From Terriglobia bacterium (GTDB lineage Bacteria > Acidobacteriota > Terriglobia > Bryobacterales > UBA6623), in assembly GCA_009838515.1 (NCBI GenBank), contig VXRL01000046.1, positions 4,697-68,696 on the forward strand: 64,000 bases of DNA. Reading direction: 5' to 3'. The translations under genes and the position numbers were made by a program. This document shows, piece by piece, positions 1 to 8,985 of this stretch. The notes beneath the pieces are model-generated. The model was given only the letters and a program-made list of their open reading frames with translations. It ran no database searches and had not been told where the DNA came from. Position 1 is the stretch's first letter. Each line of letters starts with the position of its first letter.

Positions 1-100
1 GCGCCCGAGCCCCCGCCCCGCCCCCCATCAGTCGCCCCCCCGCGGGGCGGGGGGGGGGCGCGCGCGCCGCGCCCGCCCCCCCCCCCCCCCCCCCGCCAAC
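1..100. other. G/C low-complexity contig end
   Basis: The first ~100 bases are almost only G and C, with runs of C and G longer than ten bases. No reading frame or structure is credible here, and composition becomes normal coding sequence from about 105. This looks like a sequencing or assembly artefact at the contig end rather than biology. Confidence 0.6.
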
Positions 101-109
101 TAAGAAGCT

Positions 110-457
110 TCAGGCCACGGAAAGCGGGCCGTGATCGTCGCAGTGGTCGCCGTGCGGATGGTGCAGGTGGCCCTCGACGAGGTAGTCCACGTGGTCGCCG
201 TGCGGCACAGCTTCGTGGCCGCAGCCCGGGCCATGCTGGTGGTCGGCGGCATGGGCTTGACAGTCGTGGTTCGGAGTGCATGCGTCGGGATTCTTCGCGC
301 TCACTTCGATCGCATGCTCGTCATAGTGGCCCTCATGGGCGTGATGGAGGTGGCCGTCGTGCAGATAGTCGATGTGACCGTCGTGTTCGACAGCGGTGTG
401 TCCGCAGCCGGGGCCGTGGACATGTTCATGGTCTTGATGGATTACATGTTCGGACAT
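110..457 (-). CDS. duplicated histidine-rich metal-binding protein
   Basis: A 115-residue cytoplasmic protein with no signal peptide and no membrane segment. It is made of two copies of a ~37-residue unit: each starts with HGPGCGH and continues through D-Y-L, a GHLHH cluster and a D/E-rich end. More than a quarter of residues are His, with Cys in each GPGCGH. This indicates binding of several Zn-type ions, as buffer, sink or chaperone. The start is ATG 457, because AAGGAG lies 8 bases upstream; a GTG at 466 overlapping the upstream stop codon is the alternative. It directly follows the SmtB-like regulator (spacing ~5 bp), so the two are probably co-transcribed and translationally coupled. No named family is certain; the zinc role is inferred from composition and neighbours. 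Confidence 0.8.
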   Translation of the reverse strand: MSEHVIHQDHEHVHGPGCGHTAVEHDGHIDYLHDGHLHHAHEGHYDEHAIEVSAKNPDACTPNHDCQAHAADHQHGPGCGHEAVPHGDHVDYLVEGHLHHPHGDHCDDHGPLSVA

Positions 458-462
458 GCTTT

Positions 463-840
463 TCACTCCTTGGGCTTCCCTACAACCTGCGCTTCGCTCG
501 CGTGAGCCAGCGCGTTGAAAACCAAATCGACCACATGCTGATCAGCCAGTGCGTAGATGACGTGCTTGCCCTGACGCCGGCGGCGGACCAACGAGGCCGA
601 GCGGAGCACCTTGAGCCGCTGCGAAATCGTCGACATGCCTTCCTGCTCGTCCTCGGCCAAGTCCGACACGCAAGCCGGACCCTGCGCCAACAGGGCCAGC
701 AGGCGCAAGCGAGGCGGGTCTCCGAGCGCGGCGAACAGTTCGGCGGCGCGCCCGAGTGTGGCCTCGTCGACGCTCGGCTTGCGCCTGTCGCGCCGATGGG
801 CATGCGGCTCGTCGCAAACGGGTTCGGCTTGTGGATTCAT
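463..840 (-). CDS. ArsR/SmtB-family zinc-responsive repressor
   Basis: A 125-residue winged-helix metalloregulator. The recognition region reads ACVSDLAED...MSTISQRLKVLRSASLV, close to SmtB/ZiaR. Near the C-terminus DQH, ten residues, then HASE reproduces the alpha-5 zinc site of SmtB (D-x-H-x10-H-x-x-E). The Cys of ACVSDL and an N-terminal C-D-E-P-H-A-H cluster could form the alpha-3N site as in ZiaR. In this family metal binding releases the repressor from DNA. ATG 840 is chosen because the longer frame to 915 adds a non-conserved Arg/Ile tract running through the AT-rich promoter. Divergent to the P-type ATPase and upstream of the His-rich protein, it most likely controls both. Confidence 0.85.
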   Translation of the reverse strand: MNPQAEPVCDEPHAHRRDRRKPSVDEATLGRAAELFAALGDPPRLRLLALLAQGPACVSDLAEDEQEGMSTISQRLKVLRSASLVRRRRQGKHVIYALADQHVVDLVFNALAHASEAQVVGKPKE

Positions 841-844
841 CGGT

Positions 845-863
845 TCAATGATTAATGAATTGA
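845..863. promoter_or_regulatory. candidate SmtB-type operator
   Basis: TCAATGATTAATGAATTGA has matching ends (TCAAT, nine bases, ATTGA) and is strikingly AT-rich for this genome. It lies just upstream of the repressor start and in the gap shared with the divergent P-type ATPase, where ArsR/SmtB operators usually sit. The inner part is only partly symmetric. Confidence 0.45.
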
Positions 864-1011
864 TGATACCACAACGTCGCGCGCGTGCAGCACAGGTCAC
901 AAGAGATCGTCCCACCGACCGATTTCTTGCGCCCGCTCGCAGGCCAGTTCTTGGCAGTAGCTTCGCGACCGGGCAAAATAATACTCTTGGGTCTGCCCTT
1001 TCCGAACGCGC

Positions 1012-3186
1012 TTGTCATCCGTAACATCCGAACGCACCAGAACCACCGAGTATCGAGTCTGCGGACTGGATTGCGCCGAAGAAGTCGCCATCATTCGCAA
1101 GCGGCTCGACGGTGAGCCGGGCATCGAGGAACTCCGCTTCGACGTCGTGCGGGGCAAGCTGACAGCGGCCTACGATCCGGAAGCGCTGACGAGCGATCAC
1201 ATCGCCGAGCAGGTCTCGGCGCTAGGCTTGGAATGCAGCGCATGGGAAGATCCGCCGCGCGAGACGCCGTTCTTCGCGCGGCGCGGGCGTGACCTGCTGA
1301 CCGGTGCCAGCGGTTTGGCACTGGCGCTCGGCTTCGCCCTGCATGCCCTGGGATCGGGCGACTGGTTGGCTGCGATCGCGCATCAGCATGTAGGCGAGTC
1401 GCTGGCCGCGCAGATCTGCTTTGTGATTGCAATGGCCGGCGGTGCTGCGCTGGTCGTCCCGAAGGGAATCAAGTCCCTCGCCGCGGCCCGGCCCGACATG
1501 AACGCGCTCGTGCTCGTGTCGATGATCGGGGCGGCTTGGCTGGGCCAGTGGGCGGAGGCGGCGACGCTGGCGTTTCTGTTCTCGCTGGCCGGGCGGTTGG
1601 AAGGCTGGAGCATGGCGCGGGCCCGGCGCGAGCTCGGCAGCTTGATGGCAGTCGCGCCCCAGCAGGCCTCGGTCGTGCACGGCGACCACGAGCACCGGGT
1701 TCCGGCCGCTTCGGTCGCGGTCGGGGCGCTCATCCGCGTGCGACCCGGCGAGCATGTTCCCTGCGACGGCGAGGTCGAGAACGGCACCTCAGGGGTCAAC
1801 GAGTCGACGCTCACGGGCGAGTCCGTGCCGACGATTAAGCGGCCGGGAGACACGGTCTACGCTGGTACCTTCAATGGCGACGGAGTGCTCGACATCCGCA
1901 CAACGCGTGCGGCTGACGACACGCGCTTGGCGCGCGTATTGCGGATGCTCGAGGAGAGTCAGCACCGCCGGGCGCCCTCGGAGCAATTCGTCGACCGCTT
2001 CGCGCGCTATTACACGCCGGCGATGTTCTTGGTGGCCGTAGGCGTTGCGGCGGGTCCACCGTTGTTGGCGGGCGAGCCGTTTTCGCCGTGGTTCTACCGG
2101 GGCATGTTGACACTGCTGATCTCCTGTCCATGCGCCTTGGTCATCTCGACGCCGGTGGCGATCGCGGCGGCGGTCGCCAAGGCCGCCCGGCGCGGGCTGC
2201 TGATCAAGGGAGGGGCGTTTCTCGAAGAAGCCGCGCGTGTCCGCGCGATCGCCTTCGACAAGACCGGCGTGCTGACGGGCGGAGAGCCGCAGGTGGAGGA
2301 GGTCGTGCCTCTCCACGGCCGAGACCTGAGTGAAATCCTGGGCCGGCTGGCCGCGCTGGAGCACTACAGCGAGCACCCCCTTGCTCGCGCGATCGTCGCC
2401 CACGCCGCCGAGCGCGGGATTGTGCCGCGACCGGCCGAGGCGTTCCAGATCGAGCGCGGCATGGGCGCTTCGGCGGTCATTGGCGGCGCGCGTTTCTGGG
2501 CCGGGAACTCGCGCATGCTCGAGGTTGCGGAAGCGGCCGCCAATCCCGAGGCGCGAGCCCTGCTGGACTCGGACTCCGACACGGTGGTGATCTGCGGAGA
2601 AGGGGAGACGCCGTGGGCGCTCGTGCGGCTCCGCGATCCGATCCGCCCGGAAGCGCGTCGCGTTGTCGCCGAGTTGCGGGAGCTCGGGATCGCGCACACC
2701 ATGATCCTTAGCGGGGATCATCGCACCGCGGTCGAAGCCGTCCGCGAGGCAGCAGGAATCGACGAAGCGCGGGCCCCCCTGCTGCCGGAAGACAAGCGCA
2801 CCGCGATCGAGGAGATCGAACGCCGATATGGGAGCGCGGCCATGGTCGGAGACGGCGTCAACGACGCCGAAGCGCTGGTTGCCGCCTCGCTCGGCATTGG
2901 CGTGGGAGGCGCCGGCGCCGACATCGCCTTGGAGTCCGCTCAGGTCGTGCTGATGTCGCCCCGCCTCGAACTCCTGCCGGATCTCGTCCGTACCGGGCGC
3001 TTCTGCCTGCGTGTCATCCGTCAAAACGTCGCCATCGCCCTCGGCTTCAAGTTGTTGTTCCTCGTGCTGGCGGCGCAGAGCATGGCGACGCTGTGGCTGG
3101 CGGTTGCCGCCGACATGGGCGCCACGCTGGTGGTGATCTTCAATGGCCTGCGGCTGCTGCACAACTCGCGACCCCGAGCCGGCTAG
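1012..3186 (+). CDS. zntA: P1B-type zinc/cadmium-exporting ATPase
   Basis: A 724-residue heavy-metal P-type ATPase of the inner membrane that pumps divalent cations out using ATP. Visible in order: one N-terminal HMA domain with GLDCAEEV (~18-25), the TGES actuator motif, the CPC metal site C372-P-C374, phosphorylation Asp416, SEHPLARAI in the nucleotide domain, MVGDGVND, and the last helices with GFKLLFL and ADMGATLVV. The Lys and Asp there match ZntA residues that define Zn/Cd/Pb (P1B-2) pumps rather than copper pumps. The phosphorylation loop reads DKTGVLT instead of DKTGTLT. The start is a TTG at 1012 with no clear Shine-Dalgarno; an in-frame stop at 979 leaves little room upstream. Divergent from the SmtB-like repressor. 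Confidence 0.92.
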   Translation: MSSVTSERTRTTEYRVCGLDCAEEVAIIRKRLDGEPGIEELRFDVVRGKLTAAYDPEALTSDHIAEQVSALGLECSAWEDPPRETPFFARRGRDLLTGASGLALALGFALHALGSGDWLAAIAHQHVGESLAAQICFVIAMAGGAALVVPKGIKSLAAARPDMNALVLVSMIGAAWLGQWAEAATLAFLFSLAGRLEGWSMARARRELGSLMAVAPQQASVVHGDHEHRVPAASVAVGALIRVRPGEHVPCDGEVENGTSGVNESTLTGESVPTIKRPGDTVYAGTFNGDGVLDIRTTRAADDTRLARVLRMLEESQHRRAPSEQFVDRFARYYTPAMFLVAVGVAAGPPLLAGEPFSPWFYRGMLTLLISCPCALVISTPVAIAAAVAKAARRGLLIKGGAFLEEAARVRAIAFDKTGVLTGGEPQVEEVVPLHGRDLSEILGRLAALEHYSEHPLARAIVAHAAERGIVPRPAEAFQIERGMGASAVIGGARFWAGNSRMLEVAEAAANPEARALLDSDSDTVVICGEGETPWALVRLRDPIRPEARRVVAELRELGIAHTMILSGDHRTAVEAVREAAGIDEARAPLLPEDKRTAIEEIERRYGSAAMVGDGVNDAEALVAASLGIGVGGAGADIALESAQVVLMSPRLELLPDLVRTGRFCLRVIRQNVAIALGFKLLFLVLAAQSMATLWLAVAADMGATLVVIFNGLRLLHNSRPRAG

Positions 3187-3321
3187 TGCCGGGTGGCCGC
3201 TCGCCACAGTCCGATTGCCCGTTCAACGCCAGAAATCGCCCGTTAGCCCGAAAAACCTTGAGGTCTCAGGAACACCTCGTTACGCTCACTCTAGGGTCCG
3301 TGAGGCCCGTCGGCATTTGTC

Positions 3322-4026
<705 letters not shown>

Positions 4027-4040
4027 GAGAACGACCAATC

Positions 4041-5456
4041 ATGCTGCTTCGCATCGCTCGCAAGGAATTCGTCGAGATGGCCCGCGACGGGCGCTTCCGG
4101 ATCGCCGGAGGCATCGTGCTTGCGCTCCTACTGACCTCGCTTGGGTTGGGCTGGCAGCGTCACGGCGAGGTGACTGAGGCGCACCAGACCGCAATTGCCC
4201 AAGAGCGTCAGATTTGGGAGTCGCAAGGCGAGAAGAACCCCCATTCAGCCGCGCACTACGGGGTCTACGCCTTCAAGCCGACCGGACGCCTCGCGTTCTT
4301 CGATCCCGGCACGGAAGCCTATACCGGCGTCACGGTATTTCTCGAAGGGCACAAGCAGAACCAGTTTCTTTACCGTCCGGCACGGGACGGCAATACGCTG
4401 CAGCGCTTCGGCGAGTTGACCGCTGCTGCGGTGCTGCAGTTGCTGATTCCCCTGTTGATCATCCTGCTCGCGTTCTCGACGTTTGCCGGGGAGCGCGAGT
4501 CGGGGACATTGCGGCAACTGTTGAGCCTGGGCGTCAGGCGGCGGGACCTTGCGCTCGGAAAGGCCTTGGGTGTTGCGGCCGCGCTGGGCTTGCTGCTCGT
4601 TCCGGCGACGTTGCTCGGCTCGGCGGCGCTCGCTTCCGCGCAGGCTGACGCGGCCTCGGGCGGCCTGTTGCGCGCCTTGGCGATGGCGGGGGCCTACCTG
4701 ATCTACCTAGGCTCGTTCGTCGGAGTCACGCTGGCGGTCTCGGCGCGGGCGCGGTCCGCCCAGTTCGCCTTGGTCACCCTGCTCGCGGTTTGGGTGTTCG
4801 TCTGTCTGATGGCGCCTCGGGCGGCCACGGACCTCGCTCGCAGCATGCATCCCACGCCTTCGGCGCACGAGTTCGCCGCAGCCTTGGCGGAAGACCGGGA
4901 CGGCGGCATCCAAGACGTGAATTACGACGACTACCTAGAACTCCGCAAGACGGAGTTGCTCGCCGAGTACGAGGCTGAGCGCGTAGAGGACCTGCCGATC
5001 AACTACAACGGATGGCGCCTCGACGTCAGCGAAGAGTACGCGAACCAGTTCTTCGACCGCCACTACGCCCGCTTGTGGGATCAGTTCGAGGCCCAGGACG
5101 GGCTGCGCCAGAAGGCTGGCTTTGTGGCACCGATTCTGGCCGTTCGGTCGCTTTCCATGGCGCTGGCGGGCACAGACTTCTCGCATTTCCGACGATTTGC
5201 CGAGCAGTCCGAGCTGTACCGCCGCGAACTGGTTACCTTCCTGAACGCTGATCTGCGCGACAACGCGGGCCCGCAGGGCTTTGGCTATACCCAGACGGAG
5301 GCGTTTTGGGCGGAGACGCCGGCATTCGCTTACGACGCGCCCGATGCCGGCTGGGCCTTGGCGGGCGAGTCTGCCTCTTTGGCCGCGCTGCTGGCGTGGT
5401 TCCTAGCCGCCGGAGTGTGGGCTTGGCGGGGTGCCCTCCGCATGGAGGCCATCTAG
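4041..5456 (+). CDS. ABC-2 permease, DUF3526-type
   Basis: A 471-residue inner-membrane permease. A first helix near residues 21-37 is followed by a ~90-residue periplasmic segment (GLGWQRHGEVTEAHQTAI onward), then a helix cluster (~135-260) containing ESGTLRQLLSLGVRR. A second long soluble loop follows, with a last helix near the C-terminus. This two-loop layout matches DUF3526 ABC permeases. An AGGAG motif precedes ATG 4041. It probably pairs with the next permease as a heterodimer energised by the upstream ATPase. Confidence 0.85.
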   Translation: MLLRIARKEFVEMARDGRFRIAGGIVLALLLTSLGLGWQRHGEVTEAHQTAIAQERQIWESQGEKNPHSAAHYGVYAFKPTGRLAFFDPGTEAYTGVTVFLEGHKQNQFLYRPARDGNTLQRFGELTAAAVLQLLIPLLIILLAFSTFAGERESGTLRQLLSLGVRRRDLALGKALGVAAALGLLLVPATLLGSAALASAQADAASGGLLRALAMAGAYLIYLGSFVGVTLAVSARARSAQFALVTLLAVWVFVCLMAPRAATDLARSMHPTPSAHEFAAALAEDRDGGIQDVNYDDYLELRKTELLAEYEAERVEDLPINYNGWRLDVSEEYANQFFDRHYARLWDQFEAQDGLRQKAGFVAPILAVRSLSMALAGTDFSHFRRFAEQSELYRRELVTFLNADLRDNAGPQGFGYTQTEAFWAETPAFAYDAPDAGWALAGESASLAALLAWFLAAGVWAWRGALRMEAI

Positions 5457-5458
5457 CC

Positions 5459-6889
5459 ATGCTCAGACAAGTCTCGCGCAACGAATGGCGCGGCTTGGCC
5501 GCGGACCGAACGCTCTGGGCGGTCGCGGCGCTGCTCGCCTCGGTGCTGTTCTTCGGCGCCTTCAACGGGGCGCGCTGGTCGGCGCTGCAAGCCGATCGGC
5601 AGGGCGAACTGATGACCGAGCAGCAGGAGCGCATCGCCGACACGCGCGCCAAGCTGCTCGAGACCCCCGGGACGGCCGTGCGACGCTTCTTCAATCCGCG
5701 CAATCCCGCTCAGGTCGGTCAGACTTTCGCCGCCCCTTACGCCCTGCTTCCCCGAGCCCCCTTGGCGCCGCTGTCCGTGGGGCAAAGCGATCTGCTTCCG
5801 AGCTACTACAAAGTGACCCTCGACAGCCGGGAGGCGCTGTTCGCCGGCGACGAGCTCGAGAATCCCGCCAACCTGCTCACTGGCAGCTTCGACGTCGCGT
5901 TCGTGATCGTGTTCTTGTACCCGCTCGTGATTCTGGCACTGAGCTACAACCTGCTCTCGGGAGAGAAGGAGAACGGAACGCTCGCCCTGACGCTGTCGCA
6001 ACCGGTTTCGCTCGCCCAAGTGGCGGCGGCGAAGATCTTGGTGCGCGGGGTGGTCGCGTTCGGGCTGACCTGCGTGTTCACCTTGCTGGGCGCCTTGGGT
6101 GCCGGTGTCGATCTCGGCGCGCCCGGCGCAGCCGCCGCTTTGGCGGCCTTCTTTGGCGCCACGGCTGTCTACGGTGTCTTCTGGTTCAGCCTGGCACTTC
6201 TGGTCAACTCGTTCGGGCGCGGCTCGGCGACGAACGCGATGGTGCTGGCCGGGGCGTGGCTGGTATTGGCGCTGGTGATTCCGTCCACGGTCGCACTGCT
6301 CGCCTCGACGCTCTATCCCGTTCCCTCGCGCGTCGAGATGATCCAGAGCGTTCGCACGGCGACCCAAGACGCATCGGCCCGCGGCGCCCAACTTCTCGGC
6401 GCCTATTTCGCCGATCATCCGGAGCTGGCTCCCGAGGGTGAGATCGACGCGGGCGACTACTATTCGCGCAAGTACGTCGTCGAGGAAGAAGTCTCCAAGC
6501 TGGTCGCTCCCCTCAGTGGTCGCTTCGAGGCTCAGATTCGCGGTCAGCAGGCGGTCGTGTCCAAGCTGCAGTATCTGTCCCCTGCTGTGCTGACGCAGCA
6601 GTCGCTGAACGATCTGGCCGGGACTAGCTACGCGCGCTACGCGCATTTTCAGCGCGAAACCGAACGCTTCGCCAGTGTCTGGAAGGCACACTTTCTGCCC
6701 CAGGTCTACCGGCGCGCCGAATTCACAGCGGCGGGTCTCGACGAGTTGCCGCTCTTCGTTTACCAGCGCGAGCCTGGCAACATCGTCGCGAGCCGTGTAG
6801 GCGGTGCCTCGCTGCTCATTCTGCTCGTTGCGGCCGCTCTCTTCGGCCGGTCAGTATTCGCATTGCGCCGCTACCCTGTTGCAGGGTGA
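5459..6889 (+). CDS. ABC-2 permease, DUF3526-type (second subunit)
   Basis: A 476-residue inner-membrane permease similar in layout to the upstream gene: N-terminal helix (AVAALLASVLFFGAF), a long periplasmic segment ending in a DLLPSYYKVTL-like stretch, a helix cluster with GEKENGTLALTLSQPVSL, a second soluble loop and a C-terminal helix. The EKENGTL motif is typical of ABC-2 coupling regions. ATG 5459 begins 2 bp after the previous stop codon, so the two are coupled. An in-frame extension to 5306 lies inside the upstream gene and is rejected. Confidence 0.85.
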   Translation: MLRQVSRNEWRGLAADRTLWAVAALLASVLFFGAFNGARWSALQADRQGELMTEQQERIADTRAKLLETPGTAVRRFFNPRNPAQVGQTFAAPYALLPRAPLAPLSVGQSDLLPSYYKVTLDSREALFAGDELENPANLLTGSFDVAFVIVFLYPLVILALSYNLLSGEKENGTLALTLSQPVSLAQVAAAKILVRGVVAFGLTCVFTLLGALGAGVDLGAPGAAAALAAFFGATAVYGVFWFSLALLVNSFGRGSATNAMVLAGAWLVLALVIPSTVALLASTLYPVPSRVEMIQSVRTATQDASARGAQLLGAYFADHPELAPEGEIDAGDYYSRKYVVEEEVSKLVAPLSGRFEAQIRGQQAVVSKLQYLSPAVLTQQSLNDLAGTSYARYAHFQRETERFASVWKAHFLPQVYRRAEFTAAGLDELPLFVYQREPGNIVASRVGGASLLILLVAAALFGRSVFALRRYPVAG

Positions 6890-6902
6890 GAGCGTCACGA
6901 CA

Positions 6903-6918
6903 AGAACCGTTGGGTTCT
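6903..6918 (+). terminator. short hairpin after the ABC operon
   Basis: AGAACC, GTTG, GGTTCT form a perfect 6-bp stem with a 4-base loop, 14 bp after the second permease stop and before the convergent HEPN gene. There is no long U-tract, so a terminator role is tentative. Confidence 0.4.
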
Positions 6919-6933
6919 CTCCTAGGCGCCGTG

Positions 6934-7374
6934 TCAGGCGCACCCCGGCGAGCCCGTGCCCTGATCGTCCGTGGCTAGCTCATCAATGATGTGGGCAGCT
7001 GCTCCAACGATGTCGCTTGCAAGTCCGAGCGCTCCAGACGACTGATCTGAAGAAAACTCTTCTTCAGGTGTTCCGTCACCCGGTCCGATGGGATAGCGCG
7101 AGGGCACGTAGTACAGGTCCAGTTGGCGTGCGGCCGATGACAGGCCTGCAAGGCTCGGAACGTGCAGACTCTCGATGAGTTGCCGGACGCTACGGCCTAG
7201 GACCATTCGTGCTCCCTTGGCATAGTGGATCGCCTTGACCGCCTGCTCGGCGGATTGGTGGGCGTTGAAGCAGGCGTGAGCGTGGAAGCCGGCATCGGCG
7301 GCTAACCGGGCATAGTTGAGATCCTTGCGGGCGGTGCTAAGCCATCTGCGCGAAGTGTGGACAGAGGCTCTCAT
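6934..7374 (-). CDS. HEPN-domain protein (HepT-like)
   Basis: A 146-residue HEPN protein. The early WLSTARKDLNYARLAADAG...FNAHQSAEQAVKAI and later DLYYVPSRYP are hallmark HEPN segments. In MNT-HEPN modules HEPN is the toxin, an RNA-cutting or translation-blocking partner of the nucleotidyltransferase. Its start overlaps the end of the MNT gene by four bases (ATGA), so they are translationally coupled. I do not see the Rx4-6H RNase motif of active HepT toxins, so it may be catalytically inactive or of another HEPN branch. Confidence 0.8.
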   Translation of the reverse strand: MRASVHTSRRWLSTARKDLNYARLAADAGFHAHACFNAHQSAEQAVKAIHYAKGARMVLGRSVRQLIESLHVPSLAGLSSAARQLDLYYVPSRYPIGPGDGTPEEEFSSDQSSGALGLASDIVGAAAHIIDELATDDQGTGSPGCA

Positions 7375-7643
7375 CTGACATCAGGCCCGATGGGGAAGAC
7401 GGTCGTTCCCTCTGTCGCGATGGCTGCAAACACATCAAGACCCGCTTGAATCCCTTGTTCGAACTCGGCGGGAGTAAAGACGAGGACGTCCAGGGAGGCC
7501 GGTAACGCATCGTACAAATCACCGAGTAGCCGGCCTCGTTCCAGTTTCGGGAGGTCCGTTTCCATCACGACGACGAGATCGAGGTCGGACCAGGCGTCAG
7601 CTACACCGCGAGCGTAAGAGCCGAAGGCAACGGCACGTTTCAC
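7371..7643 (-). CDS. minimal nucleotidyltransferase (MntA-like antitoxin)
   Basis: A 90-residue nucleotidyltransferase with the pol-beta signature AFGSYARG...WSDLDLVVV and a third acidic residue in LDVLVF. In characterised MntA-HepT pairs the MNT protein AMPylates and neutralises the HEPN partner. The frame starts at GTG 7643, only seven residues before GSYARG. An in-frame stop lies further upstream and no ATG exists between, so the N-terminus is short for the family. Overlaps the HEPN gene by ATGA. Confidence 0.8.
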   Translation of the reverse strand: MKRAVAFGSYARGVADAWSDLDLVVVMETDLPKLERGRLLGDLYDALPASLDVLVFTPAEFEQGIQAGLDVFAAIATEGTTVFPIGPDVR

Positions 7644-7894
7644 ACCTGCCGCGCGCAGAGGCTCGGATGCGATCCGGCCGAGGTCGGCGAGGGACCACTT
7701 GGAGGTCTCATTGAAGATTGCGACTCCCCATCCATGGCCTCATGCTCGAATGGCCTCACGGAACCAGTGTGCTCTCCGTGGCTAGGGAACGGCAATCACT
7801 GAACACCCATGCGAGAACCTGTCCGACGGTAGAGACCGCTTTCTCGGGTCCCGTGGCTGATCGCCGGTTTCGTGACTGTCTGACTCTCGACGGA
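7644..7894. other. intergenic stretch, no gene seen
   Basis: About 250 bases between the MNT gene start and the end of the HEAT-repeat gene. No frame shows family features, and I see no clear promoter or hairpin. Confidence 0.4.
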
Positions 7895-8929
7895 CTATGA
7901 ATCGTCACCCGCAGCAAGCCTGGCCCACGCCTGCCGCGCGGTCAGCCGCACCGTGTTGTCGTCGCTCGAGAGCTTGGGGAAGATCGCGGCGGCGGCTTCG
8001 GCGCTTCCCACGTTCGCGAGGCCGATGATCGCGGCGCACTGCAAGTGCTCTTCATCGCGCTCCAAGGCTTCCATGTAGATGGCTTGGGCTTCGTTCGCAT
8101 TACCCCGGTCGAGTTGCGCGTCTGCATAGCGGAGCTGGCTGTCGTCGAACTCGGTCTTCTGCCACTCGCTGAGGCTGTCAGTCTCAGGGAACGTGACATC
8201 CATCCCTCCGGATGTGCCGATCCTTGCCCAAGACTTCATGCCAGCCATGGCCAGGGTGTTGTCTGAAGATCGCATCGCCTCGATGGCCGCACCTGCTGCC
8301 TCGTCTGCTTGGCGGTGTCCCAGCGCGGCCAAGATGCGTGGCTTGAAATCATCCGCCGCGGAAGGCAGGGCGGCCAGAAACGCCTCCTCAGATGCCTTGC
8401 CGGGAATCCTTTCCAAGCAAAACGCTGCCTCCTCCCTGAGCCGGGCGTCATGGAGCAGTGGGGCGACTCTGCCCACATCGTCAGTCGTGCCAATGAGCGA
8501 CAGATGTCGGAGCGCAGTGGTCTTCGCCGTCTCGCTGCTCTTGCCGGAGATTACCGAGTGCAGCTGCATGACGACTGTCTGACGCGGGTCCATTCGTCCC
8601 GGGTCGTCGGGACGACCGGTGTTCGCACCCAATCCCGATGCGTTGATGACCTTGCCGACCGAATGCACTATGTTCTTGAGCGCCTCCTCTGCGCCCTTTC
8701 GAACATTCAGCTTCTTCGACTCGAGCAGCTCGGCCAGCGCCGGTATGACGCTGGGATCGACCTGATCGGCGGTCGACCAAGCCGCATAGTTTTCGTCCTC
8801 GTCATCGCTCCGGATGCCTGCCAGGAACTTGTCCTCGGCCTCGGCGGCTTTGGCCGAACCCGCCATCGCGGCCGATGCGAGCCCCGCGGCCATCACGGAT
8901 GCGGTGTGCTTCGTGGATGCGTCTGTCAT
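7895..8929 (-). CDS. secreted HEAT-repeat protein
   Basis: A ~344-residue alpha-helical repeat protein. Recurring units such as VIPALAELLESKKLNVRKGAEEAL, RVAPLLHDARLREEAAFCLERI and AAAIFPKLSSDDNTVRLTARQAW are HEAT-type. The N-terminus (ASVMAAGLASAAMAGSAKAAEA) looks like an export signal with an A-x-A cleavage site. ATG 8929 has GGAGAG nine bases upstream; ATG 8974, also with a good ribosome site, would add 15 polar residues. It follows the Gfo/Idh gene closely and is probably co-transcribed. The repeats suggest protein binding; no enzymatic function is visible. Confidence 0.75.
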   Translation of the reverse strand: MTDASTKHTASVMAAGLASAAMAGSAKAAEAEDKFLAGIRSDDEDENYAAWSTADQVDPSVIPALAELLESKKLNVRKGAEEALKNIVHSVGKVINASGLGANTGRPDDPGRMDPRQTVVMQLHSVISGKSSETAKTTALRHLSLIGTTDDVGRVAPLLHDARLREEAAFCLERIPGKASEEAFLAALPSAADDFKPRILAALGHRQADEAAGAAIEAMRSSDNTLAMAGMKSWARIGTSGGMDVTFPETDSLSEWQKTEFDDSQLRYADAQLDRGNANEAQAIYMEALERDEEHLQCAAIIGLANVGSAEAAAAIFPKLSSDDNTVRLTARQAWARLAAGDDS

Positions 8930-8985
8930 CGCGCTGTTCTCTCCGTTGCTGCTTGATCTGAGTGGGATTGCCATCGCTCTGTCCT

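Noticed and set aside
1..100. G/C homopolymer tract as a possible G-quadruplex or telomere-like end
   Set aside because: Irregular runs with no repeat unit at the very edge of the sequence fit an artefact better.
1789..3207. 472-codon open frame on the minus strand
   Set aside because: Complete antisense of the zinc ATPase; Arg/His/Gln-rich, without motifs, and caused by GC-rich codon bias.
5453..6691. 412-codon open frame on the minus strand
   Set aside because: Antisense to a DUF3526 permease with clear membrane segments; the antisense product is low-complexity.
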